Shown piece after piece: positions 1-13,225 of a stretch of 64,000 bases of DNA (position 1 is the stretch's first letter; each line of letters starts with the position of its first letter). Both the position numbers and the translations under genes were made by a program. The DNA is from Sclerodactyla briareus. Taxonomy: Eukaryota; Echinodermata; Holothuroidea; Dendrochirotida; Sclerodactylidae. Below the pieces are notes generated by a model, which ran no database searches, was not told where the DNA came from, and was given only the letters and a program-made list of their open reading frames with translations. Location of the stretch: NCBI GenBank assembly GCA_026419785.1, contig JAODTK010003610.1, positions 1 to 64,000 of the forward strand, written 5' to 3'.

Positions 1-1004
1 AATCAAAGGAACTTTAATGAGGCAAAACATTAGGCGCGTCGAATATTCGACCAATAAGAGTCCCGGATAGTCTGAGGGCAAAACATGTAAATTGTAATTC
101 TTCCCGATTTATTTATTATTGCCCGATTTCCCGAGCGATTGCTTGATAAAAGTGCAACGATATCCTCGCGCTTAGTGCACAATGACCTGGGATTGTGTGG
201 TCATTCTATACACTGAACTCCACAATTCCAATTTCTTTGAAGACTTGGGTCAAACCACCCAAAGTTCTGCCACCACCCTCTGACAGTTTGACCCGTCTCG
301 TATGTCTCCGCAGCAAATGATATAGTGTCATTGTCAACACGCGAGTACCAGAATTTCAATGGCGAAGAAAGGTGAATCGTAGTTTCGGCCCCACCTCTCT
401 GACATTCGACCCCTGCTTACTACGCAAACAAGTGTTATATATATTTATTGTCGACGTGGGTACCAGATTCTCGATGGCGGACAGACGTAAAATCGTAAGA
501 TGGTGAAGCCGAATGTACTATTCAGTCAACTTAGACTTACCATGAGAATCCACTGCTACAAGGAAAGCTGCGATGGTCAAATACAGTATCAGCCGCTGTA
601 ACAAACTTTATACTTCGATAGAAGCCAGATCACGAACATGAATAGGCTGCGAGGATAGGAAACGTGTATACAAGGATGTGCATGGTCATAAAATTTTCTA
701 CAGCGACGACAGATCAGTACAAGTGGTACACAGCCATACACCACCAGCACGACTGGCATGAGCTCTTTTGAATAGAAATATTTTACTAAGTAATGCTGTG
801 AATACGATGCGATCGCCCCAGTGTCTCGCTGGTTGCGCGATCAGTGTTTACTTCTGTAGTCACCATGCAACATTACAAGGCATGCAATTTGTCGCTTTAA
901 TATTTCGGTATTAGCATTTTAACAGAAACAGCCTCCTAATCAGGACCACTTTCAAATCTAAAGGACTGATTATTGACATGTCACTAGGATAAAAGTTTTT
1001 GTGA
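1..1004. other. No recognised feature
   Basis: AT-rich sequence without a credible open frame, RNA gene or clear repeat on either strand. Confidence 0.5.
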
Positions 1005-1345
1005 ACATGTGACTAAATTGCCTTAAATTGCAAATTAGGCAATTTTCACAAAATCCAGCAAACTCTGAAATTACGCAATATGCAATTATACCGTTGAATG
1101 ACCTCCGTGACTCCGGATCCATGGATAAAAAAATTTGAAAACCCAAGGTAACCATACCCACTTAGTTTCATGAATCCAAGCAACTTAAAAATTTCGTATA
1201 AATTATGCAAATTAGGTACGTTTAATGACCTCCATTGACCCCGACTTTGGTTAAAAAGTTTGGGACAGAAGGTAGACCATATTCACCAAGTTTCGTGAAA
1301 CCTCCGACACTTTGAATTTCCGCATAATTATGCAATTAGAACACT
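1005..1345. repeat. Degenerate ~130 bp tandem repeat (2-3 copies)
   Basis: The phrases 'gcaattatgcaaattagg', 'aatgacctccattgaccc' and 'caccaagtttcgtgaaacc' recur in the same order about every 130 bp. A related fragment ('gtgactaaattag', 'tgtgcaaattagacac') lies near 54435-54490. There is no coding potential; the short frame at 970-1161 (minus) is a by-product. Confidence 0.6.
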
Positions 1346-2964
1346 TCATTATCATATTTACGCTGAAAATCTAATCAGTTGATCTACCTTATATCCCGCA
1401 TCTAGTGCCAAACTATGTCACCATAGCACCTACGGTTCATAATTTGTAATCTTGCTAACAATAAAATTACATAAATAAAATAGGCTAATTACCTTACTTA
1501 TCAGTGACTTTTGTGCCCAAAATCTAATCAGATCGTGATTCCCCAACCCGATGCTACCCTGAAATCTTTGTCGCAATTGCACTTACCGTTCGCAATATAT
1601 CCTGCTAACGAGAAGTGTGACACACACACCACATACACACACACTCACACATACCACACACACACACGCCATAGTGACCATAGAGACAATACTGGTCTCG
1701 ACGTTTTCTGATGACAATTATTTTCTCAATACTCGGTGAATGATATGAACAGCATCGTCTCCATCACTATTTACTGCGTAGTCCTAATTGTCCATACAAG
1801 TAGCTAATGTGTATTATCAAGCCCTGACATACTAAGACCAACAAAATTCAAGATGATAATATATTCTGGTTCAAGTAACAGTTTATAATATATATACATC
1901 CCAGTAGTGAGAAAGAGGCCATAACCTTCCTGACGCAACCACCCGCATCTGAAATTGATAAAGAAATATAATTGAATGACATTGGGATAATCGTCATGCA
2001 GATTAAATGTACACATAGGCGGAAGAGCACCTAACATAGCTTACTACAATCTCTACCTAATCCTACTAACTAATTCTGTGACAAACCGTACACTCCCATA
2101 GCTGCTCCGTCCGAGCTCACGACTTCCCGACAAAGTAACTGATAGGTCTGTTACATTACCATTGGATTCTCGCCCGACGCATGCGTACACGGTCCCGTCT
2201 CTGCCTCATTCACTATACATTGTGCCGAAAACTGTTGTTTCTCGCAAATGACAACTTTCATTGCATATTCGATTTCAGTCCATATTAGTTATTATGGTGA
2301 TGACAGGGATGGCACCAGGAATTCAGGCGAGGTTGGCGGCGAGGAGGATATTTCAGCGGAGATGCCATCGAAGGGTTGCGCGAATCGCACCGGATAATTT
2401 ATTGCTTTGAAACCCTTCTCGTTGCCGGAAACGGGACTTTCTCAGGCGAAATGTTTTGGATTAATAACAAAAAAATTGTCGAAAAACAAACAGATAACAT
2501 ATGTGTGTGACCATAATAGGGGGGGCATGAACTAGCCCGAGTCCTGGGGACTAATATCTTCACGCATGTGCCAAGGATTTTTCCCCACTATGGGTAGCGC
2601 GAGGCGAAAAAGGGGGGGGGAACTTCGATATTCGTTCTTGATACCTCCAATCACTGAAATGACAAGCATCTGAGAATGACCCAAGAATACAGGAATCAAG
2701 GGTACCAGTACACGGCCAGGCTGATCTGGCATGTCTTTGCGGTTGGGGTAACATTCGGGAAAATTGAACCACGGGAGGTGGCGCTGAAGTTTTTTACCTT
2801 ATATACAATGTCGCGAATGTTTCCGGTTGGGTGTGGGATCGTAGCGCTACTAGCAGTGGCCTGGTGCATACGAAAACATATTTTGATTTTGATTACCCAT
2901 TGATCACTAGAAGGTGAATGAATGTGAAGCGTTGCAGGGCGAACGTAGTGACGCCGGGGTTGTT
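1346..2964. other. Unassigned sequence
   Basis: Apart from the CA microsatellite at 1619-1669 nothing is recognised. The frame at 2676-2903 (+, 75 codons) is hydrophobic but resembles no family I know and has no supporting splice sites. Confidence 0.45.
1619..1669. repeat. CA-rich microsatellite
   Basis: Imperfect (CA)n interrupted by ccacata and ctcac variants. Confidence 0.9.
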
Positions 2965-3440
2965 GTAAGACACCGATAACTCAGCCTCTCCTGGATGAGC
3001 AACGCTGAACTTGGTGTGTAGTTCCCATGATGATTACATGAACCATATTGTTGTTTAAGGTTAGACCAGAGATCATCTGAGTTCACCATTAGGTCAATGA
3101 TGGGAATCCTTGTATACACGGTAAGTCCAGAACGCTGATACGATATCCAAGCTGACAATATGTCGTGTACCTTAAGAACCTAGTGTTTTCGGTCTAGGTT
3201 AGGGTATTTCTCTTGGAGAATACTAACAAAAAATTTTTCTGCTAAGAGATTTTTTCTGCTCATCAGCTCATCGGGCCGATTTCGTGAAAAAAACGCTTGG
3301 TCGGTCAAGCCTTAATTTTTAATGTGAGCTTTCTTATGGAAATTGTATTCCGTGTGATCGCAAAATTTGTGAGTTCTCGTTACCCTAATGAGATGGACAA
3401 TTCCCCCATTTGTCCTCGTTCTGGATATACATAATCCTCG
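2965..3440 (+). repeat. Diverged family A repeat copy
   Basis: It shares the ordered landmarks of the ~305 bp family A array at 55400-57290: 'cccatgatgattacatga', 'atcatctgag', 'ccttgtatacacg', 'taagtccagaacgct' and 'agctttcttatgg'. The AGGTCA hexamers are mostly decayed in this copy. Confidence 0.65.
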
Positions 3441-3485
3441 TGGCTTCCTGGTTATGATTCAAAGGCCTTTTTTTCCCTTTTGGAT

Positions 3486-3527
3486 GACTCACTCACTCAC
3501 TCCTCCACTCACTCACTCACTCACTCA
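3486..3527. repeat. (ACTC)n microsatellite
   Basis: About ten tetranucleotide units, with one 'ctcc' interruption. Confidence 0.9.
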
Positions 3528-3963
3528 TGGGAGCACATGCCGGAAGACCTAGCCGCGTCACCCGCCGCTTCCAATCGCCCTCCAGGCCAGTGACCAGGCC
3601 TGACCCTGAGCTGACCCCTCCCCCCCCCCCCCCCCCTCCAACTCCCTGAGGCACCCACGAAGCTCGCCAACCACCGATCCCTTCACACCGGACGCAGTGG
3701 GAAGGATCGTCCGCCGGGAAGCGCGCCATATGCCCAAGAAGCGCAAGGTGGCGATCGCGAATCAGCAGCTAACCCTCCACCATCCCCGCGCCCTCCCCGA
3801 GAACCCTGGCTATATACGTGACTCGCCTTTGGATGAGGTGGATTATTATTTGTGGATTTATAATCGAATATGTAGAAACCAATTAACCCTGGCGAGTTAC
3901 CTAACTGCAAATGGATCAGTCATACACATGAATGGGCTTACTCTTTCCTACTCTTCAAACTGA
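3528..3963 (+). other. GC-rich patch with a C17 run and a short basic frame
   Basis: Local GC content is clearly higher than in the flanks, with 17 C at 3620-3636. The + frame 3697-3963 reads ...MPKKRKVAIANQQ..., which contains a KKRK cluster like a nuclear localisation signal. I do not recognise the 88-codon product. The GC richness would fit a promoter or first exon, but no splice donor or continuation was found. Confidence 0.25.
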
Positions 3964-4705
3964 ATGTCCATTTTCCCCTTCAAACTGATTTTTACCAAAT
4001 CTGCACCTAGTTTTATTTTATATAAATTGCAATTATACACCCACTGCCACCGAAGAAAGAACACACCCTACAGGCCTTCAGTACAGAAATTCATAAATTA
4101 CGCAATAATTCACAGTTACTGACTTCAGCGACATCGAACTGAAATTAAAACACTTAAGAGGGTTTTTCAAGGCCTGTATAGGCGATCGTAGTGACAGGAC
4201 AGCAAACTGCATGATTCCTTATCCCAACGCAGTTTTGGATACAAACCATCCCGTGCAAAGTTTTGGTTTACAAGTTTTGTGTTTGGGATTTCATAGTTAA
4301 TTGTACGGTATTACATAACAAGCGCCCGAAGGCTCAGTATTCCTTGCCGTGCTACACTGAACAACAAGAAGACATGGGTTTTATGCATGGATTCATATGG
4401 GGTATGCAAGTTTGTGCATTGTGGGCGTGGAGGGTTGAGGACTCCTATAGGTTGGTCTGAAGTGGGAGAAGTTTTCAGGTTATTACAGATGGCAGTGGAA
4501 CACCTAGCAAATTGTGTGTTTCTTCCCTCCAGATATGTACCCCCCAGTCACCACGCCGCTCCCTCCCCGTTCAGCCTGCATGGTTCGCTCAAATTACCAT
4601 TGTGCCAATATTAAATTACGCGGGTCCAATTGCCCTCCGTCGATAAAGGGTCGGGTATTCGCGATAACTGCCAGAAATGCAGGTTGATGCTAATGAGCCA
4701 CTGGT
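3964..4705. other. No recognised feature
   Basis: AT-rich sequence with short unconvincing frames only. It ends where the first copy of the 5 kb tandem duplication begins. Confidence 0.45.
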
Positions 4706-5089
4706 ATTATATTTGTGTCGGTGAGAGCACACCAATTAATGCATCCGCAATCGCTCAATAAAGTCTTTCTCAGCTACCAAGCAAAACCATGGGTACTTAG
4801 TCTGGTGGACTTTTCGGGCAGGACGTCACGTCTCCCCGACGAGTAAAATAATCCTCCAGGAACATTTCGAGGATCTCATGAGACCGTGGCGTAGGAACGA
4901 AACTTTGAAGTTGGGGGGTGGGCTTGGTTGGATGACGGATCTGGGGGAGGGGTCTAAGGGTAGTGTGTCCCGCACTGTCCCCCTCCCCTTGGAGAATTTT
5001 TTGCATTCAGATGCCTTAGATGCAATTGGTGCTCATTAATGCACCCCAACCACGTGCTTCCTTCCAGAAAATTTTTTTCAATTTCGCAT

Positions 5090-6520
5090 GTTCAAGATGC
5101 GATTTGCTGCTATGAATCTTGTGAATTTTTCTGCAATTGAGGGCAGTGATTTTTCCTCGTTTGGAGTTGGTCTAAATCTCACCTTACCGGGGACCGCCGA
5201 AGTTCCCTATCCCCCCTTGGGAATTTTTGCATTTTCGGTGTCCTGGATGCATTTGGTTCACCATAGACTCCGAAATACAATTCTTATCCATACTAAGTGT
5301 GCATTCTCACATGTCGTTAGATGCGTTTTGCTGCTTTTGAATCCTTGTGGATTTTGCTGCCGAATCGAGGGCCGTAAATCGTCTTCTTTGGGAGTGGTCT
5401 AATTCTCACCTTTCAAGGAACCGTCGAAGTCCCTCCTACCCCACTTTGGAATTTTCATTTTTTAAGGTGGCCTGAGATGCATTTGGTGCATATAGGACCT
5501 TCGAAGAACACACTTCCTTTCAGAAATAATTGTGCATTTTCGCATGCCTTTAATGCGATTGCTGCTTCAAGTCTTGTGATGTTTGCTGCCAAATCAAGGG
5601 CAGTGGGTTCCCTTCTTGGGAGTTTGATAATCTACTTTTCATGGGACCACCAAAGTCCCCCATCTCCCACTTTGAGAAAAATTTTTGCATTTTCAGGTGG
5701 CTTAGATGCAGTTTGGTGCAATATAGGACTTCGAATCACTCCTTTCTCCATTAATTTGCAATTTTTAAATGTTTTTAGAGCGATTTTGCTGTTTCTCGAA
5801 TCTTGCATTTTTTTCTGCCAAATCGAGAGCAGTGAGTTTCCTTCTTGGGAGTTGGTCTCAACCTCACCTTTCAGGGGACTACCGCGTCCACCCCCCACAT
5901 TGGGAGATTTTGCATTTCTGGTACCCAGATGCAATTTGGTGCAATTAGCAACGCCACAACACTCACTTCGTCGAGAAATGATCAGATGATGTGCATTTTC
6001 ACATTTCCTTAGATGGGATTTGCTGCTTCTGAATCTTGTCGTGTTTCCTCTGCCAAATCAAGGGGCGTACTGGGACCTTCTCTGCAGTTGGTCTGAATCT
6101 CACCCTTAAGGGGACCGCCAAATCCCGCCTTTTCTCACTTTAAGATTTTTACATATTCAAGTGCCTTAAGTCAATTTGTGATTATGTCACTCCAAACACA
6201 AACTTCGTTCCGAAAATAATTTTGGCATTTTCAAGTGTCCGGAGACTCACGGGTGCGATTTGCCACTTTGCTCCTCTGGTTCTTGTGACTTTTGCTGCCA
6301 ACTGAACTGATCACCTTGCGCGCAGTAAGTTCCATTTTTCGGGAGTTTTGCCTAAATCTGATGTTGAGGACTGCCAACCACCACCTCTCCCCACTTTGAA
6401 AATTCTGGCATTTTCCGGTGGCCTTAAATGCGATTGCTGCCTGCACTTGTTTTTTTTCCTCTGCAAAATGTGCTGAGCACTAATTCGTAAGTGCTTTTCT
6501 TGGGAAGCTGTCGAATTCAC
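5090..6520 (+). repeat. Family B tandem repeat, ~223-240 bp unit, about 7 copies
   Basis: The landmark 'agatgcgatttgctgct' or close variants starts at about 5095, 5318, 5549, 5777, 6011, 6251 and 6425. Each is followed by 'cttgtg.attt.tgctgcc', 'agttccttcttgggagt', 'tctaa.ctcac.ttt', 'gaccgccgaagtcccc' and 'ttgcattttc.ggtgcc..agatgcaattggtgca'. Copy 2 of the large duplication keeps about one unit (10060-10270). Short frames through the array are shadows. Confidence 0.85.
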
Positions 6521-8352
6521 ACTTTTCAGGAACCTTGCATCAAGGCACTCCAGTTAGTGCATTCTGGATACAGGTACATATAGATTTCCTCTACCACGTG
6601 CCGTTTTCTTTCGACGCAAATACCTTCTAAAAAAAAGATATGCCCGAATATCATCACGGCCGCTGAATTCCATTGCAGTTTACGGTGACGGTACATAAAA
6701 AAAGGCGCTTCGCTCGCCAACCTGCTCATTCAGGTGATATTTTTTTGCAAAACTACGCTTGCCCTCACCTTTGCCGGATTTAGAAATTTTGAACGATTTC
6801 TGCCTAAACTCTCTCTCTCTCGTTTTTCCATATCTATTTCGGCTGTCTCATTTTGGACCATGCTGTAAACTTTGCTTTGCTCCGAATGAACTGGGAAGGG
6901 GGCGGGCGCATCCTCTTCCTATGTCCCCGCCTTCAGCAGAATTTATCCAGGACACTATGTGTAAAATATGCAGTCAACCGCTTATCCTAGTCTAGAGAAA
7001 AATCGCTCAATATCATGCTTTAACAATACAGGCACGAAATTTTTGCCCAATTTTGTGGATATGGATTCGAAAATTGCTATCAGCAGAAAATTCAAGCAAT
7101 CTACTGGAAAAATGAGGAAAGTGGGAAAAGCATGATACAAGCTGTTTGGGAAAATCAAAGGGATTTTCGTCTCACCTGTCGAGTGGGGGGGGGGGGGCGG
7201 GGTGGTACCTCCGCCCCCCACATTTTTTCACAACATGGGGGGGGCGCCGCCTCCCCAGCGCCCCCCCGGTTCCTACCCCTTTGCATGAGACTTGTGTAGC
7301 CTATCTATATAACAAGATATGAGTCACAACGAAGCGCGCGGGAAAAAAATGCATTTTTATACAAAAATTTTGAAAAGAGTTGCTACCCTGTAATAATGGT
7401 CAACTCGGTGTATTAGGCCCTCGTCCGGGGTGGGTAAATATTTGATCGTAATCAATCCGGGCTCCCGAACAAATAGAAATAATTCACCGACAAGAGGGTG
7501 GAGGCTTTTGCCCCGTTGATGGGTAATGGTTGGTGGGTGGGAATGTCCTCACTAGAGTTATGCTATCCAAGCGTGCCCATATTTTACGAAATGACATTCT
7601 GCTTCTAGAAAATGGGGAGAAGAGATTTACTAAAGATGGTTCCATGTTTTCACCATCTTCCTTATGATGCTACATCTCAAAAAGGTGAATCCACTGTGAC
7701 CTCACTGGCGACAAGACTATTCTTGGGATATTTGAAGTTTCTAAAATCATCAAGGGGTTTGAGGACATTATCCAAGTAATTTCTTAAATAAACACATTCA
7801 CGATAGTGTCACAAGAGAGCATTCCTTCAAAGATTACAAGCAGCACTGTCGATTAAATGCCAGACTTTTTTTCTTCCTCACAGAGAGTTATCAATTCTGG
7901 CATATTCTTCCGAACAAGAGCTGTGTTACGAGCACTCTAATGACTTAAAGAGCCAACTCGACGAATTCCTGGAGACTATTAATGTGGGAGCTTATATGAG
8001 CCAGAATGGCTTTCGGCTCCATCTTCCTCCGCCTTTCGACTGCTGAGACTGGAGGTACAGGTAATCAGGTAAATACAGGAATATAAACCCCACCCCCTCT
8101 CACATTCTCCCATCGGCTCCGACGAGGCCCAAGGAACGAAAGCCTCACATGCAGGTAAACCGTGCACACTGACTGGGCCTAGCTTTTCACTAGTGAGGGA
8201 GATTATAGTTTCATACCCTATTTTTACGATACTTCCGTCAACACTGGGCAACACTGTATACCAACAGAATTGATTGAGAGGATTCTGGAAATCCCCAGGG
8301 GGTCCCTCTGAGCTTTTAATGTTTCCCGGAGTGTGCTCATTTCTTATGGATC

Positions 8353-8372
8353 GCCTACGCTAGAGCGTAGGC
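8353..8372. repeat. Perfect 9 bp inverted repeat (hairpin)
   Basis: gcctacgct-ag-agcgtaggc: 9 bp arms around a 2-base centre. The identical 20-mer recurs in copy 2 at 11442-11461 although the surrounding sequence has many indels. Confidence 0.85.
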
Positions 8373-9752
8373 TTGGGCCTTAGGGTCTACTGAGGATAGT
8401 GGTAGTGCAGCTGGATTCTCGCGGACATACTATCGAGAACGTCCTATTTTCGTTTGCACAATAGAGCCTATAACACGCCTACGACTGGGTCCACATCAGG
8501 TGTTTTTAGGATTTAACAAAATACATCGATAGGTATAGGACGAGCTTCAAGGCCTGGTGACCACGCGACCACATCGGCCACGGCGCGGGACTCGGTGTGA
8601 AATGCTCGAAGGAAGTGAAACAGAGCTATCCGGCCCTGCCTGGAGCCAGTCATCTTGGCCAACTGTTCATTGTCCCTGTCAGAGAGTTACGGGGGTAACA
8701 AACTGGCAACCCTACATATTCCTGTCTCCCGTGGATACCGGTCTTGTCAGTGCGCCAATTTACCCATTACCCAAGAAGCATCCTCACCGTGACTGAGGCC
8801 TAGGAATTTACACTGACCACCTGGCCAAGAACCGCAGCCGTACCCCAGGCTCAATTAAAGCAGCTCCCAAACACTAGGCGTGAATCATGAAGGCACTAAC
8901 TCTCAACGTGAGAGTTGCCCATATGTGTTTACCGTCATGTGGCTACTACACAACCCGGCCTATCCGGATGCATAACGGTGTATTATCGGACTTACGCATT
9001 TTGCTTGGTTCGTCGAATAGGTGCGTTCATGCCAGCGCCAAACATCTTCGTCAATACATACACTGTTAACTGAAGCGCAATAAATTAACCGACTTTTCCG
9101 GGAGGTTATTAAGAGCTTCTGAAAACTACCCTGCTTCTCCGTGTACTTCGACTGTCTTGCAATGATCTAGATTTCTCTATAGCCTGCACAGTAATAACAT
9201 CATGGACCAACTGTCCATGCCTATAGTGTAGCAGTATGACAGTACGTCCTCAACCAACCACCTCCAAAGACACTTCCCCCTTCACACACTGACTGCTGCA
9301 CAATGTTTTTTAGGTAAGTATGATTTGCGTCTACTGACTGCAGAGTTGTACCCGTTGTTGTCTTTGTTAACAAATCGAACCGCAATTATAATCTTGTTCA
9401 AGACGCGATGAATCATCTTGGATCCAGCCAAACGTCGAACGTTTATAGTCCGCGACACGACACCGACATACTTATACCCCGACGACTGTGAGAGCACACC
9501 ACTGATGCATATATAAAACAATGATGAACTGGAGGGTCGTAATACGCGTAAGCCAGGCGATAGAGACACAGTTGGTCTATAACGTTAGACTACAATATTA
9601 AATCCACCGCCGGGCACCGCGGTCAGTCCCCTATTGGTCAAATGCTGCCTTCCCTGCACTCTTACACGTAACGTGATTCATGGGACAACTAATCACTGTT
9701 CAAGCAGCCCCATTCGTCGTTCATATATATAGCTTGTGCCGTACTCACTGGC

Positions 9753-12700
9753 GTCTATTTGTGTCGTGAGACACACCAATAATGCATTCCGCAATCGACA
9801 GAAAGTCTTCTCAAAGCTACCAAGCAAAACAATGGTGTACTAAGTCTGGTGGACCTTTCGGGCCAGGGACGTTCACCTCCCCGACAGAGTGAAATTAATC
9901 TCTTCCAGGAACATTTCGAGGATACTCATGAGACCAGTTGGCGTGGGAAGAAATTTGAGTGGGGGGGGGGCGATGGATTTGGATGACGGATCTGGGGGAG
10001 GGTCTAAGGGGAGGTGGTGTCCCGACGTGTCCCCCTCACCTTGGAGAATTTTGCATGTTCAGAGACCTTAGCATGCCCAATTGGTGCATTGATAGCATCC
10101 AAACCACTGTCCTTCCAGAAATATTTTGCAAGTTCCAAATGTTCTCAGATGCAGAATTGATGGCTATGAATCTGTGATTTTTTTCGCCACATAGAATAAT
10201 GAGAGGGCAAAGATGAGTTCCTTCTTTTGGAGGTGGGGTGAGTCTGTAAAAAATCACACCTTTAGGTGCCGCAGCACCCCCAACATTTTTCACTGGGGGG
10301 GGGGGCTGCCGCCCCCCCAGCTTCCCCCCCCCCTGAAGGTGCCTACGCCCATGACGATGAAGACTTGTGTAGCCTGTCTAATAACAAGATAAGCGAGGCA
10401 CGAAGACGAAGAGCGCGGAAAAAAAAATCAGCTTGATACAGGAATTTTTTTGCTAAAGAAAGTTGCTTACCCGTGCCTGTACCGTCGGTTGTATTAGGCC
10501 TCGTCGGGGTGGGTACATTTGAGCGTAATCATCGGCTCCCCGAAAAATAGAAATAATTCACGACAAGAGGGTGGAGGGTTGCCGATTGGGTGGGTAATGA
10601 TTGGGTGGGTGGGTAGGTAAGTCCTCATCTGGAGTATTGCTATCAAGTCTTGGTGCGCATATTACGAAATGACATTCTGCTTCCAGAAAAATGTGGAAGA
10701 AGAGATTTGACTAAGGATGATACAGGTTTGCACCATTCCCCTCCTTATGAGCAACATCTCAAAAGTTGAATCTCACTACACACACTGGCGACAAGAGTAT
10801 TCGTGGCGATATGTGGAAGTTTTACAATCATCAAGGGGTTTTGAGGACATTGATCCAAGTTATTTCGTCACATTCAGCGATAGGTCACAAGAGGCCATTC
10901 CTTCAAGATTTTACAAGCAGCACGGTCGATTAAATGTCAAGGAAGTTTTTTCTGCTAACAGAGTGGAAGTTATCAATGCATGAGAATATTCTTCCGACAA
11001 GAGCTGTGTTAGCGAGCACTATTAATACTTACGAACCAACTCGACAAATTCCTGAAGACTTTAATGTGGAGCTTATATGAGACAGACTGGCTCTCTGTCC
11101 ATCTTCTCCGCTTTTCGACTGCTGGACGTGGAGGATACCAGGGGTAGATAACAGGAAATAAGGTAATAATAAACCCCCACCCCCTCTCACATTCTCCCAT
11201 CGGCTCGACGAGGCCCAAGGAACGGAAAAGCCTCCTCACATGCAGGTAAACCGTGCACACTGACTGGGCCTATCGGGTTCACTAGGAGGGAGAGTGATAT
11301 GTTCATCCCTAGTTCGATATTCCGTCAACACTGGGCACACTGTATCCACAGAAATTTGAAATGAGAGGAGAGGATTAGGAAATCCCAGCGGGGGTCCTCT
11401 GAGCTTAATGTTCAGCGAGTTGCTCAGTGTACTTATGGATCGCCTACGCTAGAGCGTAGGCTTGGGCCTTGAGGGTCTACTTGAGGAGATGGTATGCAAG
11501 AGCTGGAATTCTCCGGACAGACCTATCGAGACGGTCTATTCGGTGCACAAATAGAGCCTATAACACGCCTACCGATGGGTTCCACATCAAGGTGTTATTT
11601 ATGATTTAAAAAAAATTACATGCGATGGCCTTAGGACCGAAAGATTCAAAGGCCTGGGTTGCCATCAGGCGACCACCTCGGGCACGGCGCGGGACTCGGT
11701 GGAAATGCTAGAAGGAAAGATGATAGAAGATATCCGGGCCCGGCCCTCGGAGCCATCATATGCCGCCAATACTGTTTAAGTGTCCTGTCAGGAGAGGTTA
11801 GCTGGGTAACAAAACTGGGCAAACCTAATAGTCTGTCTCACGTCGGTACCACGGGTATTGTCAGTGCGCCAATTTACCCATTACCCAAGAAGCATCTCCC
11901 GTGCACTGAGGCTAGGGTTCACTGACCACTGGCAAGACCGAGCCGTCCCCAGGCTAATTAAAGCAGTCCCCAAACAATAGGCGTGAATCAGTTTGAAGCC
12001 ACTAAATTCAGAAACTGAGAGTTGCCCATATGTGTTTACGTATGTGCTACTACTACAACCCGGCCTATACGGAGGCAGTAACGGTTTATTATCGGACTTA
12101 CGCATTTTGCTTGTTCGTCGAAGAAGGTGACCAGTTAAGTGCCAGCGCCAGACATCTTCGTCAATACATACACTGGTTAACTGGAGCGCAATAAGATTAA
12201 CAGAATTTCCGGAGAGGTATTAAGATCTTCTGAAAACTACCCTGCTTCTCCGTGTACTTCGACTGTCTTGCAATGAGTCTAATTTCTATATGCCTGCCCA
12301 GTAAATAAACATTGGACCAACTGTCCATGACCTATAGTAGTAGCAGTAGTACAGTACGTCCTCAAACCACACACTCCAAAGACACTTCCCCCTTTCACAC
12401 TGACTGCTGCACAATGTTTTTTAGGTAAGTATGATTTGCGTCTACTGACTGCAGAGTTGTACCCGTTGTTGTCGTTGTTAACAAATCATAACCCGGTATA
12501 GTCTTGTTCAAGACTCGATGAATCATCTTGCGATCCAGCAAACGTCGAACGTTTATAGTCCGCGACAACTACACCGACAGACAGACCCCGACATACTGTG
12601 AGAGCTACACCACTGATGCATATATAAAACAACTGGATGGAATGGAGGGGTTGTAATACGCGTAAGCCAGGGCGATTAGAGACACAGTGGTCTATACGTT

Positions 12701-12868
12701 AGACTAAACAAGATATTAAATCCACCGCCGGGCACCGCGGTCAGTCCCGTATTGGCAAATGCTGCCTTCACTGCACTCGTAACAGTGATGTCATGGGACA
12801 ACTAAATCACGGGTTCAGCAGCCCCAGTTCGTCGTTCAATAGTATATAGCTTGTGCCGTGACTCACTG
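9753..12868. repeat. Tandem segmental duplication, copy 2
   Basis: Head-to-tail partner of 4706-9752, shorter mainly because six of about seven ~230 bp units and the following ~0.7 kb are absent. Differences from copy 1 are dominated by scattered one- and two-base insertions and deletions. No credible gene is contained. 10290-10330 is a G/C-rich fold-back matching 7185-7270. Confidence 0.85.
11442..11461. repeat. Perfect 9 bp inverted repeat, second copy
   Basis: Identical to 8353-8372 in the other copy of the duplication. Confidence 0.85.
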
Positions 12869-13225
12869 GCAATTCTAGAGAAGAAAATGCAGTGTATACT
12901 GTTCACTACATTTATAGACCCGTGAGTGACCGGGAATCTTGATTGTTTGTTACAGTCAGCAAGCGAGTTGGTTATCATAGGGGCGTGCACCCTGCTACAG
13001 TCAATGCAGCTAAACACCCGATCAAATCGCGATAGGTATCGTGATAAAATCAAGATAGCTCAATTATTTTCAGGAGTAGCCTATTGCCACCAGATATTGA
13101 TATGTTGTTCTGAGCATTCTACATTGGAATACTACAGAACAACTGATTCAAATCCTCTCAATCAAGCATCTATATAAACATGCATGTGCTTAGATGGCGT
13201 ATGTGGCTGGGGTCGTGTTTGTGTG
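12869..13225. other. No recognised feature
   Basis: Sequence between the duplication and the hAT element. It holds short frames on both strands and no motif I can name. Confidence 0.45.

Larger units (their letters stand above)
4706..9752. repeat. Tandem segmental duplication, copy 1
   Basis: Copy 1 aligns in order with 9753-12868. The starts share 'tttgtgtcg.tgag.acaccaat.aatgcat.ccgcaatcg' (4703 and 9759); the middles share the G/C-rich block and 'gacttgtgtagcct' (7288 and 10362); the ends share 'gcttgtgccgt.actcactggc' (9731 and 12849). Copy 1 contains about 2 kb (5.1-7.18 kb) largely missing from copy 2; this is the ~230 bp repeat array plus 6521-7180, in which I recognise nothing. The 7185-7270 block has G13 and facing G/C-rich arms, as often seen at ends of small DNA transposons. 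The minus-strand frame at 7979-8254 has a diverged partner at 11009-11260 (both read EPMGECERGWG), but nothing indicates a real protein. Confidence 0.85.

Noticed and set aside
3717..3763. catatg followed by codons for PKKRKV and then gcgatcgc, reminiscent of a cloning vector with a nuclear localisation tag
   Set aside because: The viral tag has an extra Lys, flanking sequence matches no vector I know, and the GC-rich context continues on both sides. Chance is likelier.
5477..5989. 170-codon + frame as a gene
   Set aside because: It lies wholly within the ~230 bp family B array and its peptide repeats with the DNA unit; no domain.
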